From the NCBI GenBank assembly GCA_036873135.1, contig JAPTYO010000003.1:26250001-26314000 (forward strand): a stretch of 64,000 bases of DNA, read 5' to 3'. Made by a program: the position numbers and the translations under genes. Numbering within the stretch: the stretch's first letter is position 1; each line of letters begins with the position of its first letter. This DNA comes from Clarkia xantiana subsp. parviflora. Its lineage: Eukaryota > Streptophyta > Magnoliopsida > Myrtales > Onagraceae. Below the pieces are notes generated by a model. The model made no database searches, had not been told where the DNA came from, and was given only the letters and a program-made list of their open reading frames with translations. Positions 1-11,359 of the stretch are shown here, in pieces.

Positions 1-430
1 GGGTTGTGGAGTTGCTCAGACTGAATACAAACTTAGACGGTTGTGCAATTCGGCGAATTGCAAAGCTTCCACAAAGTCTCGACTTATTCACATGTCGAAA
101 TTTGAAACCAAGGTACTTCTCATCCTAATATTTGGTCGCTACTTATTAGATCAATATACTTCTTATTATCATTCACACACACTTTGAAGTGTTATACATT
201 GCTTAAACTTATTGATACTTATTCAGTTTTGAGTTTAAAGTGTCATCGGCTAGACTCAAAATATGTTATGCATTTCTTATAATATTACAATGGATATTTG
301 ATGAATATGCCTCATACGCGTGTTACTTTAGTTAATTGTTGATTATTGCAGGATGTTTTTGTTGTAGTGGGGTTGAACATATTTTAAGAATGTAATAGGT
401 GTTATTGTTTAATGTCATATATGCAATAAA
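1..430 (+). CDS. Possible terminal exons of an unidentified gene (partial)
   Basis: From base 2 an open frame reads GCGVAQTEYKLRRLCNSANC and on to FETK, then meets a possible donor (AAG/GTACTT) near 113. A candidate acceptor (TTGCAG) near 352 is followed in the same phase by DVFVVVGLNIF and a stop, and AATAAA lies near 426. The two cysteines spaced NSANC could suggest a small zinc-binding segment. I do not recognise the family. The start lies outside the window. It could equally be a coincidental open frame inside transposon debris. Confidence 0.3.
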
Positions 431-1236
431 ATTAAGGTTTACTCAATTGATTATTTCCATGTTATGTTTTTTAATCCGCTTACTTGAAATTGAAAAACTG
501 ATTTATTGGTAAAGAGATATATAAATATTGGTTCTTTATTAGTTCTGAATTTCACGACCTAGAAATTTAAAAGGAGAGTATCATAGTTTAAAAAAAAAAT
601 TGAAAAATTATGGATAATTCGAGTTTGTTATATAAAAATGGAATCAAAGTTGTACTGTTCAGAGAATATTTTTGGTTTTCTATCTATTTGATTAGAAAAC
701 AATCATGATATACGTTCGCTTATAGAGATTTTTAAATGGTCTCATTTACAGTAGGCAAGGCAACAACCTTGATCCGACTGCTGTGGTGGTTGTAACATTT
801 GGTCTTGTTGACCAGGTATGTAGTTTAGCTATTCCATTATGAAGAGGTAAAGGGAGTATATGTGAGAGAAAGAGCCTGAAGTTGGTGATCCATGGACAAA
901 TGTATAAAGGCTCTACCGAAGGAGGCATGAATGAGATATAGAAGGAGAATGAATAGAGTGCTGTAAAACAAAAAGATGCTTGCGGCTGACTGTGTTGTAT
1001 TAAAACCTGGTGTGGTAGAGGCAGAGGGGACAAGGAGGTCACCATTCAGTGAGGAGGAAAATTAAGCTGAAGAGTTATTTCTTCATGGTAATGATTTTGA
1101 TGCTTATTAGTTTATCTAACTGTGGGTTATGACTTTATTTGTATTTTTGTGTACGCATTCAAGTTATCTACCAATATTAAATGCATGATTCCAACTAAAA
1201 ATATGGTGCTCGCGTATGCAACGCATGCGCTCACAC
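431..1236 (+). mobile_element. Possible Helitron 3' end with a captured gene fragment
   Basis: At 1210-1236 a short hairpin (CGCGTATGC, loop, GCATGCGC) is followed after a few bases by CTAG and then T. This is the layout of a plant Helitron 3' terminus (hairpin, CTRR, insertion before T). Upstream, around 758-815, a short frame reads QGNNLDPTAVVVVTFGLVDQ and ends at a donor-like GTATG. That resembles the OB-fold strand of plant RPA1-like proteins, which Helitrons often carry, but the match is short. No 5' end was identified. The call rests on the terminus and is inference. Confidence 0.4.
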
Positions 1237-1240
1237 CTAG

Positions 1241-2190
1241 TATATATATATGTGTGTGGAAATGGAAAGTTTGAAGTTTCTACTAGTCAAACTTTTACGT
1301 TAAATAAGGAAAGTGATGTCAACATACGGTATCTAGACGTGCCAGCTGATCGACTGAGCCATCTAATATATATATGTGGTTTAATATAAATTTTGAAGAT
1401 CGAAATCGAATCGACTGTTTAGATTATTATATTTAAGTTTGAGCTTGATTCGGCCTTGATAATTTTAAGTTCGAGCTTGGTTCGTTGTTATATTTAACGA
1501 GTTCGAGCACAATTCAACACACCAAATTTAAAATAATTGAGTTAAATTATAAACGGTGCACATTTTTAGTTCGGACTCCACTCCACTCAATATATGTTTT
1601 TAAAAGTAAAGCTCGATTAAACAGGAACACTCCGTTAGAATAGGCTTTTCGCAATATATACAATAAGCTTTAATAGGCTTACGCCGTCTCGAAACGAGTA
1701 TAAATGAACTCGTATTTTACTTAGTATTAGAAAAATATTGACTTAAAATTTAGCGAGTCGAATTCAAATATCGACTGGGCATATCTTGAATAGCTCATGA
1801 GTAGCTTAAGTCACTTACAACTATATTTTCATCCATTAACTAGAGAATTCAGATTTAAGCCTTGAAAATGAAAAATATTTATAACCGTCTATTTACTCCT
1901 GACAGATTGACGAAATGTGAGTGAATATGTTACATATATATATATAGAGAAAAAAATGTCATAAGTGCATCTCTCTTAATAGCACTCTAAGACACATGTG
2001 AAAACTAATAAAATCTATTTACGCATTACGAGGTAACAATGTAATATAATATAACAATTACAACGTTTTATCGATTAGTAAGAGTTCTCGGATTCAAACT
2101 TCATTGGAGACGTGAATGAAAAAATATTTATGTTCATCAGAACCTTACAAACTGATTCAATACGACCAGAAATTATTTTAGCGTGAAGCT
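1241..2190. other. Gene-free AT-rich repeat relics
   Basis: No coding frame is supported. 1380-1780 has degenerate TTCGAGCTTGATTCGG-type repeats on both strands, as in old hAT-like MITEs. 2055-2175 resembles a tRNA-derived SINE body: a degraded B box (CTCGGATTCAAAC) followed by GAATGAAAAAATATTTATG. Confidence 0.4.
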
Positions 2191-2600
2191 ATGAGCATTC
2201 ACAATTGTGTTATATAGTATTACTTAAATGCGGGTTTAGTGTATTTTTTATGTAAAATGTATAAAAACGTGCTACAATGGTTTTACATAGCATTCCTTAA
2301 ACTTAAGAAATATACTATGTATTACATAATCAATTTTAAATTATAAAGTAATTCATTTTATAATTAATGCTAATATTTTATTGGTGGTTGTTGAAAAATT
2401 TAATAATAAAATATATTTAAGTAATATGACTGCAGAGCAAATTTTGTTTAGGTGCCTTAATATTACGTATTATTTATAATATACATAAATATCTACGTGA
2501 TAATTTTAAAAAATACAATTTAAGTAAAACTATTGTTTATATCACCTATGAAAATAAATTAGGCGGTGCAACTTTTATTCAGAAATATATGTATATATAT
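2191..2600 (-). mobile_element. Degraded MITE, same family as the copy at 42641-43053
   Basis: The core from about 2330 to 2430 (containing ATTGGTGGTTGTTGAAAAAT) is the reverse complement of the core of the well-preserved element at 42641-43053. The end GAGCATTCACAATTGTG near 2198 corresponds to that element's terminal GCATCCACAATGG. The other terminus is eroded. Confidence 0.5.
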
Positions 2601-2640
2601 AATATAAATATTATATAATAACATATGGGCTTAATAAATA

Positions 2641-3760
2641 GATGGCATTATATATATGGAAGATATTATACATGGGGAAGGCAACTAGGCAAGAAAGAAA
2701 AAGAGAAGGCGGTGGTTTAATGCACATTGAACTGAATCTATCGTCATAACCAAATCGGCTGCATGGGAGTAATTGCATGCTTTTGATAAAATTGACTTAC
2801 TATTATTTATTAATATAAAATTGCCTTGCCAAACAAAAACAAAATTGCATTATTGAGAGTTTTTTTTTTTTTTTTTGCCCCTGCATTATTGAGATTTGAG
2901 GTGGAATTATTAGTTAATAAAAACACTAACTCTATTTTTATATGATTTTTTTTAAACTTTTAATTTTGAAACTTAATGTATGTTGCTTTTGGATATTGAT
3001 GATGTTTAAATTTAGAAATTTGGTGTGTGTTATTCTAGACGATATTTTGAACTTTGCGAGAAAACAAAAAAGACATATGAGTTAATTACCCTAATTAATT
3101 ATTATTTTTGTGAAGGGGCTCTTTTTCATATTGTGCTCATATGTTTCCCATGATGAAGTTGAGTTACATTGTCAAGTACCATAGCAGTAAGTCCATGATT
3201 TTAGAGGTTGTCTTCATAAATACAGTTGGTTTGGTTGCTTCTCATCATTTATTGCTAAATTATGAACTGAATTTCTTCATAAAAGCCTTCCTTCTTCACT
3301 TTTTTTTTGTCTCGATTCTTCATTAATAGCATTACATATCCCTATTATTATTACATAAAACTAAACTTTATTCAGATAACGTTGCCGACTTTTGAAATTA
3401 GAAAAAGAAATTCATAACCAGGATTTACTCATTATGTTAATTCGGTGCGAATAATGATTATTCTAGATTTGAAAAAGCATGATATAAGTAGTGTCATTCG
3501 TATAGGTTCCAACTAAAGGTCATATGTTCGAATCTCGTCGCGTTCTGTGAATTAAAAAATATGGATAGCTAGCACTTATTTACGAGTTAACCGAAGACGA
3601 AGGCACCATGGGACATGGGCAATTGTCTCCTTCACTATTTGTGAAGTGTAGTTTTTATCTTAGTTTTTTAAAAAAAATATTAGCGCTTTGGTCATTTAAA
3701 AGTTTACATTTACTCTCCTTAAAATATTTTTATACTAATTATTTGTTAATAACTTGACTC
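2641..3760. other. Intergenic, no gene seen
   Basis: AT-rich, with homopolymer runs. A SINE-like block lies at 3478-3600: a B-box-like TATGTTCGAATCTCG followed by ATTAAAAAATATGGATAGC. Nothing else is supported. Confidence 0.4.
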
Positions 3761-4330
3761 TTGCCCACACGCACACACGGTCCAAACCGAGTGGATCAAT
3801 TAATATGCACGACCCTCACCATACGTGTATGTTTCGCCCGAACCCCCCTTTTACATCATATAGGGGCTCGAACCCACTCGGTACATGAGAAAACGACATA
3901 TATGACTCGACAATGATATCTACAGGAAAAACGACTCGAACCTCTACATCGACATGTAAACCCTCTGTTGCCAAACAAGCCCATCATTGCTTATCACGGA
4001 TAATGAGGTAATTACCCTAAAATAACACTATTCCATACAATATTAACTCATATCCGAGAATAAGGGCCCAAAACCCTATAAATACTTGATCTTTAAATGT
4101 TAATATTTCTCTTTCTACTCTTGAGCTCTTACTTTATCTATCTACATTCGGAAACTGATTTAAGCATCAAAGTGGGTTTACCGGGCCACGACTCGATCTA
4201 CCCCTTCTTACAGGATAGTGAACGGACGTTACAGGAAATTGACGATAGGAAGGTGGAAGTTTAAACGTAAGACTCATCATTGGCGTCGTCTGAGTGATAC
4301 GAACGAAATGTCGTGGCATATTTCCTGAGA
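3760..4330 (+). mobile_element. LTR retrotransposon fragment (LTR plus primer-binding-site region)
   Basis: The block has a higher GC content than its surroundings and contains an LTR-promoter-like CCCTATAAATACTTG near 4075. It then has a TC-rich transcript-like stretch (CTTTCTACTCTTGAGC) and, at 4281-4297, TGGCGTCGTCTGAGTGA. The last closely resembles the TGGCGCCGTCTGTGGGA motif just inside the 5' LTR of many plant Gypsy elements. No gag or pol coding sequence follows, so this is a truncated remnant. Assignment to Gypsy is from remembered motif similarity. Confidence 0.5.
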
Positions 4331-5076
4331 GCGATGGCAGCAAGTAGGAACATCCAAGGAAGTCGGGTTGGCGCTTCTCACAGCTTGATATTTGTGGTTT
4401 ATACTTTTATATATGTTGATATCTTTTTTTTTTTTTTTAATCACTTGTATTATTTTATATTAAATTTGCTAAAATTACAGTTTTGATTATATCCGATATT
4501 AAATTTGAGATTGTTTTACTACTATATTAAAAGTATAGGGTATTTTTTTTTTTGTAATTTTTTGAAGTTTATATGTTAAAGTTAACAGAATTGGTGAACG
4601 GAGATAGCAAATTGCTTGAACTTACATGTTCAGCTATTGATTTGATAGAAATAAAAATTTATAGCAATTTGCATATTGGTATAGTTCATCTAACAAATTT
4701 GCTATTTAACCCTTTTAAAAACAAAACAATGCATTTGTTTTTCTTTTAAGAAAAAAATAATAATAATTAGAAAAGTAATTGCAGAGAGACACGGCCATAT
4801 GTTTTTTGCATTTCCATGCATGCAGAAATTCTCTCTCTACCAAATTCATCGATCATTCGACGTAGAACAACATGTCTCCTCAAGGCGCATAGCTGTTTTC
4901 AAGCCAGCAAGCCCTTATCAATTCAATTAATTGGTAATTGATCATTTAAGGTTATTATATATCTCTGTTCATTAATCGATTTGGCAATTTTAATTTATTC
5001 TTGAATCTCATATTCGATTATGTGATTTGACTCTGAAGTCTCATGTTCGATCGTGTAGTTGGATCCAATAATTAAA

Positions 5077-7526
5077 ATGGAAGGAGCAGATTCAGTAACG
5101 CATAGTAGATCTGGGCGAGGTGATCAAGATATCGATGGCCATCCACCACGTTCGTTACCACCAAAAGAAGACTATCTTGCTTATCTGGAAATGGTAGAGA
5201 AAAGCGAGGTAATTGAATGCAAATCAACGTCAAAATCGAACATTACATAGCAGAATGAATCTACGATCTTCACTACTAATTCATTTCTTTCATTTCAACA
5301 ATAAAAGTTATAACTCTTCTAATCAAATTCATATTTAGGGCTTCCGGCATTTGCATACAGGTTAGTTTAGAAGCAAACCAAACTTTAAGCGTTTCCTGAA
5401 AAGAACTTTTGACTGCATAACAATGTTTTTTTTTAGTTCTTTTAATTGAGACAATGATGAAAGTTGCACACGTAAATATTAAAGTAATGTATCTTAATTT
5501 AACGGAGTTTTGTGGATTTATCATTCATACAGTCATGCGTCATGTTAAAATGATATTGTGGATATCATGTGCGTGAATTCTGTCATTTTCAGATGAAGAA
5601 ATCAACATAGTTTGTTGATTTTAGTGTTAAGAATAAAATTTGTTATTTAGTGAAATACTTCTTTTTTTTTTGCCATATATTTAGTGAAATACTTAAACTT
5701 CGATTTTTTTACAAGTCATTGTGATATTATTTAGATGCACCATGTTAAAATGTATGATGTGACTCTTAAATATTCGATTTATAAAACTTTTAAATTAAGT
5801 AATAAGTGTAGTTTGCATTTTGTTATGCGATTAAAAGATCAGTTTGTTTCTTGTTAAGAAAAAAAAATTATGTATATTCTTTATAAAATCATCAAATTTC
5901 GGTTTGCTTTGTTTAACTATTTCTTTGCTTTATAACTATTTTTTTTTCTTGATTATGAAGGGATTCGATGTGGATCACTTCCCAAGCTTGGCTCATATGC
6001 TAAACATAATTCACCCAATTCCCAAGTCCGAGTTGAAAGATTTTACAGAAATGTTGGAGTATTCCACCGATTTAGCTGTCAAGGCTTACCAAGAAGAACA
6101 TGTACGTTCCCTTTTCTCTTCTCATTCTCATAAATTACTTAAAAAACAGTCCCATCAATTATAGCTCATATTGTTAATATTTGTCTCATATATAAAATGC
6201 TGATATAATTATGTATCACAAATATCAAATTGGTTGATTTTTACATTTTTCTCTTAAAATTGACGGAAAAAAAACACGTGTTTTAAAAGGATGAAATATG
6301 CCAAACCATAAGCAACAAGTGTAATACTTCATAAAAGTGGAAAACAACATGTTTTTGTTACTTGAAACATAAATTTTTAATGCCAAAGTCAGTTGAAAAA
6401 TTTACGAATATAACAGTTAAGACACCGAATATCAAAATTTTAAATCTGAAAGAATGATTAGCACCATAACTTATAGTTGCGACTGTTTTTAGATTCTTAA
6501 CCTTATGTTTAAGCATTGTGATTGGTTTTGAATAAATTACTTTAGGATCATGTAATAGTCTTTGCTTATATATATATGATCATACACACTTAACCTTATG
6601 TTTAAGCATTGTGATTGGTTTTGAATAAATTACTTTAGCATCATGTAATAGTCTTTGCTTATATGATCCATACACTTAACTTTGATTATAACTCATAGTG
6701 GTATTCTTACCTAGATGCAACAAAAATTTCTACATTTTCGCGAATTTTCGGTTGATTTTTTTTATGGGTTCATATGTTTTGAGTACGGAATTTTTGTTGG
6801 TTTTGAGTATAGTACCAAAGTCTACTCATTTGCTCTAATTATGGCTAGACAAAAAAAATCAATCGGGCAGGATCATACTGTTTGGAACAAGTCAAGAACT
6901 GTTAGTATACTTTTGTAAAATCGATACCAAACTAAATTGGAACTGATTTTGAATTGAACCAGACTGATTTTGGCCCTTTTTTTAAAAAAATAATTTAAAT
7001 TAATGTAAATCTTTCTAGAAAAAATCATTCCAGACCAATTCTAAGCCGGACTATTTTTTTACAAAAACTTACTTGAACCATACCAGTTATGGGCTGGACC
7101 GGTTCCATGCCCAACCCTAGCTGTAACGACTATCCACATTTAGTAAAACATATGAAGAATTATTCCGACAAATCATCTACAGTAATACCTCTCTTGCTTT
7201 GAACCTAACTACAGAACGAGCAACTTGAGGTTTTGAAGATCGTGAAAGCAAACTACATAGTGCGCGACCCATACACATTTTACATCACCTTCAAGGCGAA
7301 GGAACCGTCGGCCTCGAAAGCTAAGAAGTATCAAGCCAAAGTGTCGTACTGCAACCCTAAGGAGGCATCGGAGGTTAGGTTTGTGCGGCCACAGCCGCCG
7401 CTAGCTCACGGCGATGGCAGCTCCAAGAATATTTTCAGTTTGCCGATAAAGAAGATGCTGCATGGATCTTTGACTGGATCGTCATCTAAGGGTCACCACA
7501 AGAAGAAGCATTCCGAGGAATTATAG
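5077..7526 (+). CDS. Cystatin-like domain protein (3 exons, 194 aa)
   Basis: Exons 5077-5208, 5961-6101 and 7215-7526 join in phase 0 with GT-AG borders to give 194 residues. Exon 1 is acidic and polar (MEGADSVTHS; PPKEDYLAYLEMVEKSE). Exons 2 and 3 carry a cystatin/monellin-like module: LKDFTEMLEYSTDLAVKAYQ is the helix, and LEVLKIVKANYIVRDPYTFY with ITFKAKEP and YQAKVSY form the following strands. The lysine-rich tail (HHKKKHSEEL) may be nuclear or simply basic. The layout fits the plant-specific cystatin-related families of unknown function. The QxVxG inhibitory loop of true phytocystatins is absent, so protease inhibition should not be assumed. ATG 5077 was chosen because the in-frame TTG upstream is not a plant start. 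Intron 2 contains a MITE and a 93-bp tandem duplication. Confidence 0.8.
6165..6508 (+). mobile_element. MITE family B copy in intron 2 of the cystatin-like gene
   Basis: It shares ordered blocks with copies at 15996-16245, 36836-37180 and 44689-45045: TTGGTTGATTTTTACATTTTTCTC-type sequence near 6230, an AACACGTGTTTTAA centre, ACACCGAATATCAAAATTTT near 6425, and GACTGTTTTTAGATTCTTAACC at the end. The end matches the GGTTAAGAACCTAA terminus common to several families here. Confidence 0.65.
6496..6681 (+). repeat. 93-bp tandem duplication in intron 2 of the cystatin-like gene
   Basis: CTTAACCTTATGTTTAAGC begins at 6496 and again at 6589. The following sequence is repeated almost without change (TGATTGGTTTTGAATAAATT, then ATCATGTAATAGTCTTTGC). 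The unit overlaps the terminus of the MITE just upstream, so the duplication followed or accompanied that insertion. Confidence 0.85.
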
Positions 7527-7730
7527 GAATTTGCAGTCTTCTATATATATTATATTTCTTGGTTATATACACGTATGTTTTGATTGTTTTGTTACTCTAT
7601 TGTTGCGTAAATGTATTGACACTTTATGACTTGTTCAATCAATATATATTATATATACAATTCCAAAAATATTGGTATTGCATAAACTAAGAGTAATATT
7701 GGAATTAATATGTATATTTATATTTTCTAC

Positions 7731-8240
7731 GGTTAAGAACCTATAAATTGTCCAAAGTTTACCCAATGTTGAAATTTGGCGTTTGAAATGTTAGAATGGA
7801 CAATCTCAAGTTTCAATTTTGTTGAAATTGTGATTTCTTTAGAGAAGTCAATTCCGACGAAACCGACTGTCAATTCGAGCTCCCATGCACGCTCCTTTCT
7901 CGTTACATTGCCGGGACCGTCACCTAAGAAGCTGGTCACATCCGCGCTTAAATCCCGCTCTGTTGTAACTGGAAATCGATCTACATCACTCTACTGGAAA
8001 CATTTTCTTTTTGATGTTCAAGTTTTGGAGAAAATTTGGCACAAAAAGTAAAGAGTGGTGAATTCTGAGTGGGTTGATGAAAGTGATTGAAGAGAGAAAA
8101 AAAAACGTGCAGAGACACCAAATTTTAACAAAAATGAATACTGAGACTGTCTATTTTAACATTTCAAACTTCAAACACCATTTGGCCAAAAAAAAAAAAA
8201 ACTTCAAACACCAAATTGCAAACCTTGGACAGATTATATG
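7731..8240 (+). mobile_element. MITE family A, copy 1
   Basis: Starts with GGTTAAGAACCTATAAATTG and contains GTTGAAATTTGG. It then has a conserved GC-richer core around 7850-7945 (AGAAGCTGGTCACATCCGCGC) that also occurs at 15236-15706 (reverse) and 58489-59010. Open frames across the core (for example FLVTLPGPSPKKLVTSA) are shared by the copies, but no start, catalytic motif or known domain supports a protein. The 3' end is eroded into A-rich sequence. Confidence 0.65.
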
Positions 8241-8282
8241 TCCTAATATATTTTTTAGGAAGTATATTTTATAGGCGGAGCG

Positions 8283-8538
8283 AAATATTTTGAATCCAAT
8301 TGGACCAGGGCTAAGTCCATCGAGCTTAGTTGTTCGATTTGGATTCTTTGAGACTAAATTGAATAAAAAAGTTAGGAATGTATTAGATGAACTAAATTGA
8401 ACAAAATTAAAAGTATAGAGCAAGTCACGTGACTTGCACGTGCCACTTAACGGCAAAAACTAACGGTCAACTAACGAATGAACCAAAAGTCTACAAAGTT
8501 CAAAACTATGGTACCAAAAGTATACCAAAAGAAAAAAA
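8283..8538. mobile_element. Degraded half of a family D foldback element
   Basis: Contains GACTAAATTGAATAAAAAAG, AAGTCACGTGACTTGCACG and CCAAAAGT motifs, all characteristic of one arm of the intact element immediately downstream. No matching opposite arm is visible. Confidence 0.5.
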
Positions 8539-9060
8539 GGTTAACAGGTCTTTTGGTCCATGATGTTTGACCATTTTTTGGTTTTGGTCCATGGTGTTTT
8601 TTTTTTCCTAGTTTTGGTACCATATGTTTGCAGATTTTTTCTAGTTTTGGTCCGACCGTTATATTCCGTCCATTTTTTGACATGTACAAGTCACGTGATC
8701 CACCCTAAACTTTCAATTTTGTTCAATTGTCCCTCTAATTCTTTCCTAACCTTTTTTTTGTTCAATTTAGTCCCGAAGTTTCAAAAATTCAATTGGACCT
8801 ATTGTCCAATTGATGTCAATTTTGAAACTTCGGGACTAAATTGAACAAAAAAAAGGTTAAGAAAGTATTAGAGGGACTAAATTTAAAGTTTAGAGTGGAT
8901 CACGTGACTTGAACATGTCAAAAAATGGACGGAATGTAACGGTTAGACCAAAACTAGAAAAAAATCTGCAAACATATGGTACCAAAACTAGGTAAAAAAA
9001 AACATATTTGACCAAAACTCAAAAGTTGTCAAACATCATGGACCAAAAGACCTGTTAACC
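8539..9060. mobile_element. Foldback (family D) element, 522 bp
   Basis: The left end GGTTAACAGGTCTTTTGGTC is the exact reverse complement of the right end at 9041-9060. Pairing continues with few mismatches to a centre near 8797 (CAATTGGACC, ATTGTCCAATTG). Nearly the whole element is therefore two arms of about 250 bp. Both arms carry GTCACGTGA boxes and TTTTGGTACCATATGTTTGC-type blocks, related to 36183-36278 and 60681-61504. No protein is encoded. Confidence 0.9.
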
Positions 9061-9150
9061 AAAAAAAAATATTGTATCCGCATTCGGTCAAACATATTGT
9101 ACAAAAGTACCTTTAATTTAACCCACGAAAAATCTTACTTGTAATGTTGG

Positions 9151-11178
9151 TCATTCAAAAGCTACTTCATCTTTAGAGCTGGGCAACTTCAACCCCATCA
9201 ATACATCTCCCAAACTATCCAACATGGCAGATATTTCATCCATTTCCGGGTGTGACGGATCTCGAACAATAAATTCATGAATAACTCCATCTACCTCAAC
9301 TGAGCTACACCCTGGAACCTTTCTAACTCCCAGATCTTTCATTTTCTTTCTAACCTTCATTACATCTTCCCATCTGTTAACAAAAGCATATATATTGGCA
9401 AGAAGAGTATGAACACTTGAATCATTCGATTCCATCGCTTCGAGCTTCTCAGCCATTCGCTCACCCATCTTCACATTTCCATGCAATCTACAAGCACTAA
9501 GCAATGCACTGTAAAGTGGGATCACAATTTGAGTACTTTCATCAGGTAAATCTTTTATCAATTCCTCTGCTTCGTATAATAATCCACCCCGACCAAGAAG
9601 ATCAACCAGACAACCGTAATGTTCCAACTTTGGTTGGATATTGTATGTCTTTGTCATTAAATTGAAGAAGTTACGTCCTTCGTCAACCAATCCTCCGTGG
9701 CTACAAGCACTGAAGACACCAATGAAGGTAATATCATCGGGAATGAACCCGGATTTTCTCATTTCTGAAAAGAACTCCAATGCTTCGATTGTTTTACCAT
9801 TTGTGGCAAGTCCACAGATAATTGTTGTCCAAGAAGTGGTATCCTTTTCTCTTAAACCATGGAAAATGTATAATGCTCTATCAATGCAGCCACATTTAGC
9901 ATACATGTCAATAAGGGCAGTACCGACAACTGTGTCTACTTTTATGTTGTTGTCATGCAAATAGCCATGGATCCATTTCCCTTGCTCGAGAGCTCCAGAT
10001 TGGGCACAACCGGTCAGAAGAGACACGAAAGTGAACTTATCTGGCTTAATTCTCTCTTTTTGCATGTTTCGGAACAAGTCAACGGCTTCATCAAAACAAC
10101 TGAATTGGACATAACCGTTCATCATAGCAGTCCAAAGGATAAGATCCTTCACTGGACTTGTATCGAACAAATATCTAGCTTCATCTAGTTTACCAGCATT
10201 TATGTACCCTGTAATCATGCTCGTTCGACAAATGACATTTTTCACTGGCATTTCATCAAATAATCTTCGAGCTGTACTAACTTGTCCACACTTTGAATAC
10301 ATGTCCAACAATGCATTGCTAATTATAGGAGTTCTTACCAGATTTTCATCAATATAATGATGGATTTCCTTCCCGAGTTCAAGCATTTTCATTGCTGTAC
10401 AAGCTGAAAGAGTGCTAACCACAGTTGCTTCATCGGGTTTCAAACCGCTTTCCATCCTCATTCTCTTGAATATATTCACCCCATCTTCAAACTTCTCACA
10501 CCTAACGTACCCTGAAATCAGCACATTCCAAGAAACCAAATCTCTCTCGGGCATTCCATCAAACACCTTCCTCATATTCTCAACCCTTCCCAATAAAGAA
10601 TACATGTCTATGAGTGAGTTGCAAACATAAGTATCAAACTCTAGCCCGGATTTTATCACATGGCCATGCGTGCCGGAACCTCCTCGAAACCATCCTAACG
10701 CTCCAAATGCCTTAAATACAAAGGGGTAAGTAAAGTTATCAGGTAATATTCCATCTCTTCTTAGTTTCTGGAATAATGAAACTGCTTTTTGATAGCTTCC
10801 CTTCTTAGTAAGCGCCTTGATGAGCAAGTTATAGACTAACAAGGTGGGTTTTGAGGCAAAAGACGTGATTTTTTCTGCATACAGCAAGTCACCGAGAGAT
10901 GGGTCCGTGCAGAAAACTACAACCTTGTCCAACACATTCGGATTCTGGTGAAGTCCTAGCCGGAATATCTGAGCTTGGATTTGCTTGAGCTGGTAGATAG
11001 ATTTGCAGCTTTTGAGAAACGAAATACATGACTTTGCTGTCAATGTTGGACTCAGGTATGGGATATCAGAAACCGTTTGCTCCGGAAAATTCTGGTAAGA
11101 GATCAAGTGAGTCGCGTAGGTGATGTGCCGAGTTTGCAAACAAGCTACAACGCCCAGCTCAAAAGATCTGGGGTTCAT
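9151..11178 (-). CDS. PLS-class PPR protein, E subclass (At1g31430-like)
   Basis: Intronless, 675 residues from ATG 11178. The frame stays open upstream but shows no earlier ATG before a stop, only a TTG at 11202. The N-terminal part is compatible with an organelle-targeting region. Tandem pentatricopeptide repeats follow from about residue 65 (FLKSCKSIYQLKQIQAQIFR, VYNLLIKALTKKGSYQKAVS, VSWNVLISGYVRCEKFEDGV, VVGTALIDMYAKCGCIDRAL). The C-terminal E motifs span about residues 550-650 (YSALLSACRLHGNVKMGERM, LLANIYAFVNRWEDV, VPGCSSVEVDGVIHEFI). No DYW deaminase domain follows, so it would need a partner for catalysis. Such proteins bind organellar RNA and usually specify C-to-U editing sites; the target cannot be read here. 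The C-terminal part closely matches my memory of Arabidopsis At1g31430. Confidence 0.93.
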   Translation of the reverse strand: MNPRSFELGVVACLQTRHITYATHLISYQNFPEQTVSDIPYLSPTLTAKSCISFLKSCKSIYQLKQIQAQIFRLGLHQNPNVLDKVVVFCTDPSLGDLLYAEKITSFASKPTLLVYNLLIKALTKKGSYQKAVSLFQKLRRDGILPDNFTYPFVFKAFGALGWFRGGSGTHGHVIKSGLEFDTYVCNSLIDMYSLLGRVENMRKVFDGMPERDLVSWNVLISGYVRCEKFEDGVNIFKRMRMESGLKPDEATVVSTLSACTAMKMLELGKEIHHYIDENLVRTPIISNALLDMYSKCGQVSTARRLFDEMPVKNVICRTSMITGYINAGKLDEARYLFDTSPVKDLILWTAMMNGYVQFSCFDEAVDLFRNMQKERIKPDKFTFVSLLTGCAQSGALEQGKWIHGYLHDNNIKVDTVVGTALIDMYAKCGCIDRALYIFHGLREKDTTSWTTIICGLATNGKTIEALEFFSEMRKSGFIPDDITFIGVFSACSHGGLVDEGRNFFNLMTKTYNIQPKLEHYGCLVDLLGRGGLLYEAEELIKDLPDESTQIVIPLYSALLSACRLHGNVKMGERMAEKLEAMESNDSSVHTLLANIYAFVNRWEDVMKVRKKMKDLGVRKVPGCSSVEVDGVIHEFIVRDPSHPEMDEISAMLDSLGDVLMGLKLPSSKDEVAFE

Positions 11179-11359
11179 TGATGTAAGGCCATAGTGTACC
11201 AAATCGATGATGGTGGCAAAATTAATGGTAGCTCTGGTCGAATCACTACAACAGAGACACTAGTAATGATGCTACCGATCCAATCACGAAGCATCGAATC
11301 ACATACCCACGGTTTAACAATCACAATTCAGCTTATAATCATCACTTGAGCTCAAATTG

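Noticed and set aside
1021..1070. A SPFSEEE-like stretch reminiscent of a MYB repeat
   Set aside because: Only a few residues match and stops interrupt on both sides.
7776..8051. 91-residue frame as a small conserved gene
   Set aside because: It is the interior of a three-copy MITE family with inverted ends; no start codon or reading frame is consistently kept across copies.
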